A DNA stretch of 64,000 bases from Eulemur rufifrons (Eukaryota; Chordata; Mammalia; Primates; Lemuridae): the NCBI RefSeq assembly GCF_041146395.1, contig NW_027182877.1, positions 280,001 to 344,000 on the forward strand, in the 5' to 3' direction. Of the stretch, positions 1 through 11,532 are shown piece by piece. The translations under genes and the position numbers were made by a program. The notes beneath the pieces are model-generated. The model was not told the origin of the DNA. It made no database searches and saw nothing but the letters and a program-made list of their open reading frames with translations. Each line of letters begins with the position of its first letter. The first letter of the stretch is position 1.

Positions 1-90
1 AGGGTATGATAGAGTGGTTTCCCGGGTACAATCCCAGCCCGCTAAACTCCCCCTGCCCGCCTAATGCAGACAGGGCCCGTGTGCTAAGCA
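1..90 (-). repeat. S1 cassette (type c), cut by window edge
   Basis: Only the 5' part of the cassette (G-sense numbering) is inside the window. It runs from the GTATGATAGAGTGG block to GGGCCCGTGTGCTAAGC and then passes into telomere-type sequence. The missing part presumably lies just upstream of position 1. Confidence 0.85.
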
Positions 91-195
91 TAAACAATAC
101 CTTTAACAGATAACCCTAACCCTGAACATAACACCCAACACTGTTCCTATTTCTCCCCTTAACACGTAAACCTCACAGTGCGCCTAACTTTAACC

Positions 196-290
196 TCTTA
201 TCCTAACGTTAATGCATAACCCATTTCCTGAGAACAACCCCTATCCTATAATTCTAACCCTATCTCCTAGTCATCACTGTGACACCTAAT
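196..290 (-). repeat. Conserved lead-in element beside S1 (example copy)
   Basis: A non-telomeric block on the 5' side of S1 (G-sense) contains TGCATTAACGTTA, then GAGCAATAGGATCAGGG closer to the cassette. This copy has TAACGTTAATGCATAA, TTTCCTGAGAACAACCCC and TAGTCATCACTGTGACACC. Counterparts occur beside most S1 copies, for example near 19222, 21567, 23311, 25407, 26609, 29977, 31721, 33555 and 40605. It keeps a fixed distance to the cassette, so it is part of the repeat unit. No function is implied. Confidence 0.75.
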
Positions 291-1773
291 CCCTAACCCT
301 AATTCTAAACCGCTAACCCTAACCGTAACCCTACCTACAACCCTAACACTGACAGTAACCCTTACTTCTAACCCCAACGCTATGCCTAACAAAAACCCTA
401 ACCCTTGACCCTATCCCTTCCCCCTAACCCCTAAGCCTTACCCTAACCCTTAACCCTAATCCTAATCCTAACCATTAAACCTAACCCTAGCTCTTAAAGC
501 TAACCCTAAACCTTACCCTCATGACTAGACCTAACCCTGACACTAACCTAACACCTAACCCTAACCAGAACCCCTAAAGCTAAGCCTGAACCCTATCCCT
601 AACCCTAGAAGTAAACTTTAACCCTAAACCTAAGCCCAACCCGTAACCCTAATCCTATCCTTTTACCCTAAAACTAACCCCTAAACCTAACCCCTATACC
701 TCACCCTAACTCTAACCCCAATCCTAATTCTAACCATACCCCTTCATAAAACACTAACTCCTAATCGCTAACCCTAACACTAATCAAAATCCCTAATCAC
801 TAATCCCTAACCCTAACGCTTAACGTTTACCCTAACCGCTAACCCTCACCCTAAATCTTAACACTGACCCTAACCTTAACCTTTAACTCTAAGCCTAACC
901 CTTAACCCTACAGTAAGGAAGACCCTTAATGCTAATGGGATTCCTTATCCCTAACCCTAACACTACAGCTAAAAATAACCCTAACCTTGGATCCTTAAAC
1001 CTAACCCCTAACACTTACTTTAACCCCAAACCCTAACCCTAATCCTAAGCATTAAACCTAACCCTATCTCTTAAACCTAACGCTAGCCCTTACCCTAACG
1101 CCTAGATCTAACCCTAAATCTAACCTAACGCCTAATCCTAACCTTAAGCCCTAATGCTAACTGTAACCCTGAACGCTAAACCTACCCGTAACCCTTAACA
1201 CTAACCCTATCCGTCAACCTTAACCCTGACCCTAACCATTACCCGCACCAAAGCATTTAACCCTGACCCTACCCCTAATCCTTAATGATAACCCTAACAC
1301 TAAACCCTAACCCTAAGCCCAACACTTATCCCTAATCCTATCCCTTATCCCTAACCATAAGCCTAACCCTAATGCTACCCCCTAAACCTAACCCTAGCCG
1401 TGACCAGTAAACCTAACCCTAACCTCTAAGACAAACCATAGCACATAACTCTAACTCTAAAACTAACCCTAACCCTAACCTTAAACCCTAAACCCTAACT
1501 CTTAACCTTAACACTAAGAGTTAACTCTCACGCTAACCTTTAATCCTAACCCTAATCCTAATCTTCAACCCTGAACCTAACACTTAACCCTAACCCTGTA
1601 CCAAACCCTAACCCCTCATCTTAACCCTAACCGTAAACCTCAACCCTAAACCAAAGTGTAACCGTTAAACCTAAGAGTAACCTTTAACCCTAACCCTAAG
1701 CCCTAACCCTAAGCCCTCACCCTAACACTAAACTTCATCCTTAACCCTAACCATAATCCTAACCCTAAATCTA

Positions 1774-1976
1774 ATTCTCAGACTTCTTGCTTTCTTAGAG
1801 TTTAGAAAGCCTGCAATCCTCCCATGCCATGCGTGAAAGGAGGCTCTACCACTGTGTCCTGCATGAAACCCACGGGCTCATACCCAGAGTATGATAGAGT
1901 GGGTTCCCGGGTACAATCCCAGCCCCCTAAACTCCCCCCGCTCGCCCAATGCATACAGGGCCCGTGCGCTAAGCAT
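1774..1976 (-). repeat. S1 cassette (type c)
   Basis: About 200 bp of non-telomeric DNA embedded in CCCTAA-type repeats. Read in G-sense, its blocks are GGGCCCTGT, a G-rich stretch, CCACTCTATC, TATGGGCC, TTTCATGCAGGACACAG, AGAGCCTCC, TTTCACGCATGGCATGGGAG, TTGTAGGC, TAAACTCT, AAGCAAGAAGTCTGAGAAT. It recurs across the whole window in both orientations and defines family S1. An arginine-rich short open frame crosses many copies, but its 3' part is just translated TTAGGG repeats, so I do not call it a gene. I do not recognise a named repeat family. Confidence 0.9.
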
Positions 1977-3648
1977 AAACAATACCTTTAACAGATAACC
2001 CTAACCCTGAACATAACACCCAACCCTGTTCCTATTTCTCCCCTTAACACGTAAACCTCACCGTGCGCCTAACTTTAACCTCTTATCCTAACCTTAATGC
2101 ATAACCCATTTCCTGAGAACAACCCCTATCCCATAATTCTAACCCTATCTCCTAGTCATCACTGTGACACCTAATCCCTAACCCTAATTCTAAACCGCTA
2201 ACCCTAACCGTAACCCTACCTACAACCCTGACACTGACAGTAACCCTTACTTCTAACCCCAACGCTATGCCTAACAAAAACCCTAACCCTTGACCCTAAC
2301 CCTTCACCCTAACCCCTAAGCCTTACCCTAACCCTTAACCCTAATCCTAATCCTAACCATTAAACCTAACCCTAGCTCTTAAAGCTAACCCTAAACCTTA
2401 CCCTCACGACTAGACCTAACCCTGACACAAACCTAACACCTAACCCTAACCAGAACCCCTAAAGCTAACCCTGAACCCTATCCCTAACCCTAGCAGTAAA
2501 CTTTAACCCTAAACCTAAGCCCAACCCGTAACCCTAATCCTATCCTTTTACCCTAAAACTAACCCCTAAACCTAACCCCTATACCTCACCCTAACTCTAA
2601 CCCCAATCCTAATTCTAACCATACCCCTTCATAAAACACTAACTCCTAACCGCTAACCCTAACACTAACCAAAAACCCTAATCACTAATCCCTAACCCTA
2701 ACGCTTAACATTTACCCTAACCGTTAACCCTCACCCTAAATCTTAACACTGACCCTAACCTTAAACTTTAACTCTAAGCCTAACCCTTAACCCTACAGTA
2801 AGGAAGACCCTTAATGCTAATGGGATCCCTTATCCCTAACCCTAACACTACAGCTAAAAATAACCCTAACCTTTGATCCTGAAACCTAACCCCTAACACT
2901 TACTTTCACCCCAAACCCTAACCCTAATCCTAAGCATTAAACCTAACCCTATCTCTTAACCCTAACGCTAGCCCTTACCCTAAGTCCTAGATCTAACCCT
3001 AAGTCTAACCTACCGCCTAATCCTAACCTTAAGCCCTAATGCTAACTCTAACCCTGAACCCTAAACCTACCCGTAACCCTTAACACTAACCCTATCCGTG
3101 AACCTTAACCCTGACCCTAACCATTACCCGCACCCAAGCATTTAACCTTGACCCTAACCCTAATCCTTACTGCTAACCCTAACACTAAACCCTAACCCTA
3201 AGCCCAACACTTATCCCTAATCCTATCCCTTAACCCTAACCCTAATTCTAATGCTACCCCCTAAACGTAACCCTAACCGTGACCAGTAAACCTAACCCTA
3301 ACCTCTAACACAAACCATAGCACATAACTCTAACCCTAAAACTAACCCTAACTCTAACTCTAAACCCTAACTCTTAACCTTAACCCTAAGCGTTAACTCT
3401 CACGCTAACCTTTAATCCTAACCCTAATCCTAATCTTCAACCCTAAACCTAACACTTAACCCTAACCCTGTACCAAACACTAACCCCTCATCTTAACCCT
3501 AACCGTAAACCTCAACCCTAAACCAAAGTGTAACCGTTAAACCTAAGAGTAACCTTTAACCCTAACCCTAATCCCTAACCCTAAGCCCTCACCCTAACAC
3601 TAAACTTCTTCCTTAAACCTAACCAGAATCCTAACCCTAAATCTAATT

Positions 3649-3847
3649 CTCAGACTTCTTGCTTTCTTAGAGATTAGAAAGCCTGCAATCCTCCCATGCC
3701 ATGCGTGAAAGGAGGCTCTACCACTGTGTCCTGCATGAAACCCACGGGCCCATACCCAGAGTATGATAGAGTGGGTTCCCGGGTACAATCCCAGCCCCCT
3801 AAACTCCCCCCGCCCGCCTAATGCAGACAGGGCCCGTGCGCTAAGCA
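3649..3847 (-). repeat. S1 cassette (type c)
   Basis: Near-copy of the cassette at 1774-1976 with scattered substitutions. It sits at the same phase of the ~1.87-kb unit. Flanks on both sides are CCCTAA variants. Confidence 0.9.
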
Positions 3848-5199
3848 TAAACAATACCTTTAACAGATAACCTTAACCCTGAACGTAACACCCAACCCTG
3901 TTCCTATTTCTCCCCTTAACACGTAAACCTCACCGTGCGCCTAACTTTAACCTCTTATCCTAACGTTTATGCATAACGCATTTCCTGAGAACAACCCCTA
4001 TCCCATAATTCTAACCCTATCTCCTAGTCATCACTGTGACACCTAATCCCTAACCCTAATTCTAAACCGCTAACCCTAACCGTAACCCTACCTACAACCC
4101 TAACACTGACAGTAACCCTTACTTCTAACCCCAACGCTATGCCTAATAAAAACCCTAACCCTTCACCCTAACCCCTAAGCCTTACCCTAACCCTTAACCC
4201 TAATCCTAATCCTAACCATTAAACCTAACCCTAGCTCTTAAAGCTAACCCTAAACCTTACCCTCACGACTAGACCTAACCCTGACACTAACCTAACACCT
4301 AACCCTAACCAGAACCCCTAAAGCTAACCCTGAACCCTATCCCTAACCCTAGCAGTAAACTTTAACCCTAAACCTAAGCCCAACCCGTAACCCTAATCCT
4401 ATCCTTTTACCCTAAAACTAACCCCTAAACCTAACCCCTATACCTCACCCTAACTCTAACCCCAATCCTAATTCTAACCATACCCCTTCATAAAACACTA
4501 ACTCCTAACCGTTAACCCTAACACTAACCAAAAACCCTAATCACTAATCCCTAACCCTAACGCTTAACCTTTACCCTAACCGTTAACCCTCACCCTAAAT
4601 CTTAACACTGACCCTAACCTTAACCTTTAACTCTAAGCCTAACCCTTAACCCTACAGTAAGGAAGACCCTTAATGCTAATGGGATCCCTTATCCCTAACC
4701 CTAACACTACAGCTAAAAATAAGCCTAAGCTTTGATCCTTAAACCTAACCCCTAACACTTACTTTAACCCCAAACCCTAACCCTAATCCTAAGCATTAAA
4801 CCTAACCCTATCCCTTAACCCTAACGCTAGCCCTTACCCTAACGCCTAGATCTAACCCTAAATCGAACCTACCGCCTAATCCTAACCTTAAGCCCTAATG
4901 CTAACTCTAACCCTGAACCCTAAACCTACCTGTAACCCTTAACACTAACCCTATCCGTGAACCTTAACCCTGACCCTAACCATTACCCGCACCCAAGCAT
5001 TTAACCCTGACCCTTCCCCTAATCCTTAATGATAACCCTAACACTAAACCCTAACCCTAAGCCCAGCACTTATCCCTAATCCTATCCCTTAACCCTAACC
5101 CTAACCCTAATGCTACCCCCTAAACGTAACCCTAACCGTGACCAGTAAACCTAACCCTAACCTCTAACACAAACCATAGCACATAACTCTAACCCTAAA

Positions 5200-5230
<31 letters not shown>

Positions 5231-5506
5231 TCTTAACCTTAACCCTAAGCGTTAACTCTCACGCTAACCTTTAATCCTAACCCTAATCCTAATCTTCAAC
5301 CCTAAACCTAACACTTAACCCTAACCCTGTACCAAACCCTAACCCCTCATCTTAACCCTAACCGTAAACCTCAACCCTAAACCAAAGTGTAACCGTTAAA
5401 CCTAAGAGTAACCTTTAACCCTAACCCTAATCGCTAACCCTAAGCCCTCACCCTAACACTAAACTTCTTCCTTAACCCTAACCAGAATCCTAACCCTAAA
5501 TCTAAT

Positions 5507-5706
5507 TCTCAGACTTCTTGCTTTCTTAGAGATTAGAAAGCCTGCAATCCTCCCATGCCATGCGTGAAAGGAGGCTCTACCACTGTGTCCTGCATAAACC
5601 CACGGGCCCATACCCAGAGTATGATAGAGTGGGTTCCCGGGTACAATCCCAGCCCCCTAAACTCCCCCCGCCCGCTTAATGCAGACAGGGACCGTGCGCT
5701 AAGCAT
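5507..5706 (-). repeat. S1 cassette (type c)
   Basis: Fourth cassette of the 1.87-kb series, with a 1-bp deletion in the CTGCATGAAACCC block (CTGCATAAACCC). It is followed by about 730 bp of telomere-type repeat and then the abrupt satellite junction. Confidence 0.9.
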
Positions 5707-6429
5707 AAACAATACCTTTAACAGATAACCCTTACCCTGAACGTAACACCCAACCCTGTTCCTATTTCTCCCCTTAACACGTAAACCTCACCGTGCGCCT
5801 AACTTTAACCTCTTATCCTAACGTTAATGCATAACGCATTTCCTGAGAACAACCCCTATCCCATAATTCTAACCCTATCTCCTAGTGATCACTGTGACAC
5901 CTAATCCCTAACCCTAATTCTAAACCGCTAACCATAACCGTAACCCTACCTACAACCCTAACACTGACAGTAACCCTTACTTCTAACCCCAACGCTATGC
6001 CTAATAAAAACCCTAACCCTTCACCCTAACCCCTAAGCCTTACCCTAACCCTTAACCCTAATCCTAATCCTAACCATTAAACCTAACCCTAGCTCTTAAA
6101 GGTAACCCTAAACCTTACCCTCACGACTAGACCTAACCCTGACACTAACCTAACACCTAACCCTAACCAGAACCCCTAAAGCTAACCCTGAACCCTATCC
6201 CTAACCCTAGCAGTAAACTTTAACCCTAAACCTAAGCCCAACCCGTAACCCTAATCCTATCCTTTTACCCTAAAACTAACCCCTAAAACTAACCCCTATA
6301 CCTCAGCCTAACTCTAACCCCAATCCTAATTCTAACCATACCCCTTCATAAAACACTAACTCTTAACCGCTAACCCTAACACTAACCAAAAACCCTAATC
6401 ACTAATCCCTAACCCTAACGCTTAACCTT

Positions 6430-6445
6430 TACCCTAAGAAGTAGG
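6430..6445. other. Junction: telomere-type DNA to 95-bp satellite
   Basis: The sequence passes without a spacer from ACCCTAA to GAAGTAGGAGAGTCATAT at about 6437/6438. The left side is C-sense. The satellite to the right reads in the orientation homologous to the G-sense cassettes, so polarity also changes here. No target-site duplication or transposon end is evident at the joint. Confidence 0.85.
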
Positions 6446-6816
6446 AGAGTCATATGTATGAACGGTTACATTCACGCAGAGAAAGAAACTGTTGGGTGGT
6501 GTATGTACGCATGTTAATCTATACTTTGGAGGAAGTTCGAGAGTCATATCTGGGGAAAATTGCAGTCACTTAGAGAAAGCAACAATCGGGGGCCGTTTTG
6601 TAGATCTGCTAAATTCTATTTTGGAAGAAGAGTGAAATTCATATGTGGGAACGCTTATGTTCACTCAGAGAAATCAACGATAGGGCAGTGTTTCGTTGGG
6701 ATGCTAAAGTGTAGTTTGGAAGAAGTTCGCGAGTCTTATATAAGAAAGCTTACAGTCACCTAGAGAAAGTAACTCTCGGCAGATTGTTTCTAAGCGTGCT
6801 AAACTCTAATTTGCAT

Positions 6817-9298
6817 CAATTGTGAGAGTCAAACATGGGAACGCTTACATTCACTCAGAGAACGCAACGTTTGGGTGGTGGTTTGTAAGCATTCTAAACT
6901 GTATTTTGGAGGAAGTAGGAGAGTCATATATACGAATGCTTACATTCACGCAGAGAAAGCAACTCTGTGATCGTATTTTGTTGGCATGCTAAACTGTGGT
7001 TTGGAAGAAGTTCGAGAGCCTTATATAGGAAAGATTACAGTGACACAGAGAAAACAACTCTCTGTAGTTTGTTGGTAGGTCTACTAAACTGTAATTTGGA
7101 TGATGTGTGAGAACGCTTGCATTCACTCAGAGAAAGAACTTTGTCGTGGTGGTTTGTAGGAATAACAACTGTAGTTCGAAGAAGTAGGAGAGTCATATAT
7201 GAACGGTTACATTCACGCAGAGAAAGCAACTGTGGAGTGGCGTATGTAATCATCATAATCTGTAGTTTGGAGGAAGTTCGAGAGTCATATCTGGGGAAAA
7301 TTAGAGTCATTTAGAGAAAGGAACAATCGGGGGCTGGTGTGTAGGTCTGCTAAATTCTATTTTGGAAAAAGAGTGAGAGTCATATATGGGAACGCTTATG
7401 TTGACTCAGAGAAATCAACGATGGGGCGCTGTATTGTTGGCATGCTAAACTGTAGTTTGGAAGAAGTTCGAGAGTCTTATATAGGAAAGTTTACAGTCAC
7501 CTAGAGAAAGCAACTCACAGGAGGTGGTTTGTAAGCCGCTAAACTCTAATTTGGATGAAGTGAAAGAGGCATACATGGATACGCTTCATTCACTCAGAGA
7601 AAGGTAAATTGGGGTGCCGGTTTGTAGGTATACTAACTCCAGTTTGGAAGAAGTACTAGAGTCATATATATGAACGCTTATATGGACGCAGAGAAAGCAA
7701 CTATGGGGTGGTGTTTTGTAGGCCTGCTAAAATATAGTTTGGAAGAAGTTCGAAAGCAGACAGTCACTTAGAGAAAGCAACTCTTGGCGGTGGATTTTTA
7801 GGTCTGCTAAATTGTATTTTGAAAGAAGTACCAGAGTCATATATTCAAACGCTTACATTCATGCAGAGAAAGGAACTGTGGGGTGGTGTTTTCTAGGCGT
7901 GCTAAACTCTAGTTTGGACGAAGTTTGAGAATCACATATAAGAAAGCTTAGAGTCACTTAGAGAAAGCAAATCTCTGGGTGTGGAATGTAGGCGTGCTAA
8001 ACTCTATTTTGGTTTAGATTGAGAGTCATATATGGAAAGGGTTACATTCACTCAGAGAAAGCAACGATGGTGTGGTGGTTTGTAGGCATACTAAACTCTA
8101 GTTTGGAAGAAGTAAGAAAATGATATATGGGAACGCTTACATTCATGCAGAGAAAGCAATTATGGGGTGGCTTTTTTGTACCCATGCTAATCTCTAGTTT
8201 GGAAGAAGTTATATAGGAAAGCGTACACTCATTTATAGAAACCAACTTTCGGGGGATGAAGGGTAGGCCTGCAAAACTCTACTTTGGAAGAAGTGGGAGA
8301 GTCATATTGGGGACCACGTACATTGACTCAGAGAAATCGAGGATGGGGTTGTGTTTTGTAGGCATACTAAACTCTAGTTTGGAGAAAGTACGAGAATCAT
8401 ATATAGGAACGCTTACATTCATGCAGAGAAAGCAACTATGGAGTGAGGTTTGTATGCCTACTAAACTATAGTTTGGAGGAAGTTTAGAATCTTATATAGC
8501 AAAGCTTACAGTCACCTAGAGAGAGCAACTCTTGGGAGATGATTTCTAAGCCTGATAATTTGCACCAACTCTTAAAGTCAAGTATGGGAAGGTTTACATC
8601 CACTCAGAACGCAAGGTTTGGGTTGCAGTTTGTGGCCTTAATTGTAGTTCGGAAGAAGTAGGAAAGTCATATATATGAACGGTTACATTCACGCAGACAA
8701 ACCAGCTATGGAGTGATGTGTGTATGCCTACTAAACTATAGTTTGGAGGATGTTCGAGAGTCATATCTGGAAAGCTTACAGTCATTTAGAGAAAGAAACT
8801 CTCAGGGGGTGCTTCGTAGGCCTGCTAAACTCTATTTTCAATGAAGTGTTAAAATCATATACAGGAACGCTTACATTCACTCAGAGAAAGCAACGTTGGG
8901 GTGGCCGTTTGTGAGCATACTAAACTCTACTTTGGAAGAGGTACAAGAGACATAAATACGAACGCTTACATTAACACAGAGAAAGCAAATACGGGGTGCT
9001 GTAGTGCAGGCATGCTAAACTATAGATTAGAAGAAGTTCGAAAGCTGACAGTCACTTAGAGAAAGCAACTCTTGGCGGGTGATTTTTAGGTCTGCTAAAT
9101 TGTATTTTGAAAGACGTACCAGAGTCATATACAAACGCTTACATTCATGCAGAGAAAGAAACTATGGGGTGATGTGTTGTGGGGATGCTAAACTGCAGTT
9201 TGGAAGGTGTTCGAGAGTGTTATATAGGATAGCTTACAGTCACCTAGAGAAAGCAACACTCGGGACAGCTTTACAAGCCTCTAAACACTAATTAGCAG
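6817..9298 (+). repeat. Satellite higher-order repeat copy 1 (~2,482 bp)
   Basis: Bounded by the distinctive CAATTGTGAGAGTCAAACAT at 6817 and 9299. A second landmark, GAACGCTTGCATTCACTC, gives the same offset (7111 to 9594 is 2,483 bp), so the period is real and covers about 26 monomers. The chosen boundary is arbitrary within the tandem. Confidence 0.8.
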
Positions 9299-11532
9299 CA
9301 ATTGTGAGAGTCAAACATGGGAACGCTTACATTCACTCAGAGAACGCAACGTTTGGGTGGCTGGTTTTTAAGCATTCTAAACTGTATTTTGGAGGAAGTA
9401 GGAGAGTCATATATACGAATGCTTACATTCACGCAGAGAAAGCAACTCTGTGGTCGTATTTTGTTGGCATGCTAAACTGTGGTTTGGAAGAAGTTCGAGA
9501 GCCTTATATAGGAAAGATTACAGTGACACAGAGAGAACAACTCTCTGTAGTTTCTTGGTAGGTCTGCTAAACTGTGATTTGGATGAAGTGTGAGAACGCT
9601 TGCATTCACTCAGAGAAAGAACTTTGTCGTGGTGGTTTGTAGGAATAACAACTGTAGTTCAAAGAAGTAGGAGAGTCATATATGAACGGTTAAATTCACG
9701 CAGAGAAAGCAACTGTGGGGTGGCGTAGGTAATCATCATAATCTGTAGTTTGGAGGAAGTTCGAGAGTCATATCTGGGGAAAATTAGAGTCACATAGAGA
9801 AAGGAACAATCGGGGGCTGGTGTGTAGGTCTGCTAAATTCTATTTTGGAAGAAGAGTGAGAGTCATATATGGGAACGCTTATGTTGACTCAGAGAAATCA
9901 ACGATGGGACGCTGTATTGTTGGCATGCTAAACTGTAGTTTGGAAGAAGTTCGAGAGTCTTATATAGGAAAGTTTACAGTCACCTAGAGAAAGCAACTCA
10001 CAGGAGGTGGTTTGTAAGCCGCTAAACTCTAATTTGGATGAAGTGAAAGAGGCATACATGGATACGCTTCATTCACTCAGAGAAAGGTAAATTGGGGTGC
10101 CGGTTTGTAGGTATACTAACTCCAGTTTGGAAGAAGTACTAGAGTCATATATATGAACGCTTATATGGACGCAGAGAAAGCAACTATGGGGTGGTGTTTT
10201 GTAGGCCTGCTAAAATATAGTTTGGAAGAAGTTCGAAAGCAGACAGTCACTTAGAGAAAGCAACTCTCGGCGGTTCATTTTTCGGTCTGCTGAATTGTAT
10301 TTTGAAAGAAATACCAGAGTCATATATTCAAACGCTTACATTCATGCAGAGAAAGCAACTCTGGAGTGGTGTTTTCTAGGCATGCTAAACTCTAGTTTGG
10401 ACGAAGTTTGAGAATCACATATAAGAAAGCTTAGAGTCGCTTAAAGCAAATCTCTGGGTGTGGAATGTAGGCGTGCTAAACTCTATTTTGGTTTCGGAGT
10501 GAGAGTCATATATGGGAAGGCTTACATTCACTCAGAGAAAGCAACGATGGTGTGGTGGTTTGTAGGCATACTGAACTCTAGTTTGGAAGAAGTAGGAGAA
10601 TGATATATGGGAACGCTTACATTCATGCAGAGAAAGCAATTATGGGGTGGCTTTTTTGTAGCCACGCTAATCTCTATTTTGCAAGAAGTTAAAGAGTAAT
10701 ATATAGGAAAGCGTACCGTCATTTATAGAAACCAACTTTCGGGGGATGGTTTGTAGGCCTGCAAAACTCTACTTTGGAAGAAGGGGGAGAGTCATATGGG
10801 GGACTGGGTACATTCACTCGGAGAAATCAACGATGGGGTTGTGGTTTGTAGGCATACTAAACTCTAGTTTGGAAGAAGGACGAGAATCATATATAGGAAC
10901 GCTTACATTCATGCAGAGAAAGCAACTATGGAGTGATGTATGTATGCCTACTAAACGATAGTTTGGAGGATGTTCGAGAGTCATATCTGGAAAGCTTACA
11001 GTCATTTAGAGAAAGCAACACTCAGGAGAGCTTTGCAAGCCTGCTAAACTCTAACAAGCAGCGATTGTGAGAGTCAAACATGGGAACGCTTACATTCACT
11101 CAGAGAACACAACGTTTGGGTGGTGGTTTGTAGGCATAATAACTGTAGTTCGGAAGAAGTAGAAGAGTCATATATGAACGGTTACATTCACGCAGAGAAA
11201 GCAACTGTTGGGTGGCGTATGTATGCATGCTAATCTGTAGTTTGGAGGAATTTCGAGAGTCATATCTGGGGAAAATTACAGTCACTTAGAGAAAGCAACC
11301 ATCGGGGGCCATTTTGTAGATCTGCTAAATTCTATTTTGAAAGAAGAATGAGAGTCATATATGGGAACGCTTATGATCACGAAGAGAAATCAACTATGGG
11401 GCAGTGTTTTGTTGGCATGCTAAACTGTAGTTTGGAAGAAGTTTACGAGTCTTACATAGGAAAGTTTACAGTCACCCAGAGAAAGCAACTCTCGGGAGAT
11501 TGTTTCTAAGCATGCTAAATTCTAGATTGCAT
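9299..11532 (+). repeat. Satellite higher-order repeat copy 2 (~2,234 bp)
   Basis: The next copy of the same landmark is at 11533, giving 2,234 bp. The second landmark agrees (9594 to 11828 is 2,234 bp). It is about 250 bp shorter than copy 1, consistent with loss of two to three monomers by unequal exchange. Confidence 0.8.

Larger units (their letters stand above)
1..6437 (-). repeat. Degenerate telomere-type (CCCTAA) array in ~1.87-kb tandem units
   Basis: The given strand is dominated by CCCTAA variants (CCCTAA, CCTAAC, CCATAA, CCGTAA, TCTAAC) with only short perfect runs. The landmark ATGATAGAGT recurs at 6, 1891, 3763 and 5621, giving units of 1885, 1872 and 1858 bp and a truncated fourth unit. 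Each unit carries one S1 cassette and a conserved non-telomeric island at 911, 2795 and 4654 (CAGTAAGGAAGACCC). No gene is visible. About 1 kb around each cassette resembles the 'c' part of the 3.43-kb unit further right, so this looks like a simpler relative of that repeat. Confidence 0.93.

Noticed and set aside
1774..1976. S1 cassette as a SINE or other transposon
   Set aside because: No A/B box pair, poly-A tail, terminal inverted repeat or target-site duplication was found. Copies always lie at fixed phase within tandem units, so they spread with the unit.
1..6437. Functional terminal telomere
   Set aside because: Hexamers are highly degenerate and interrupted by cassettes, and perfect runs are very short. 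It is telomere-derived or subtelomeric DNA, not a capping array.
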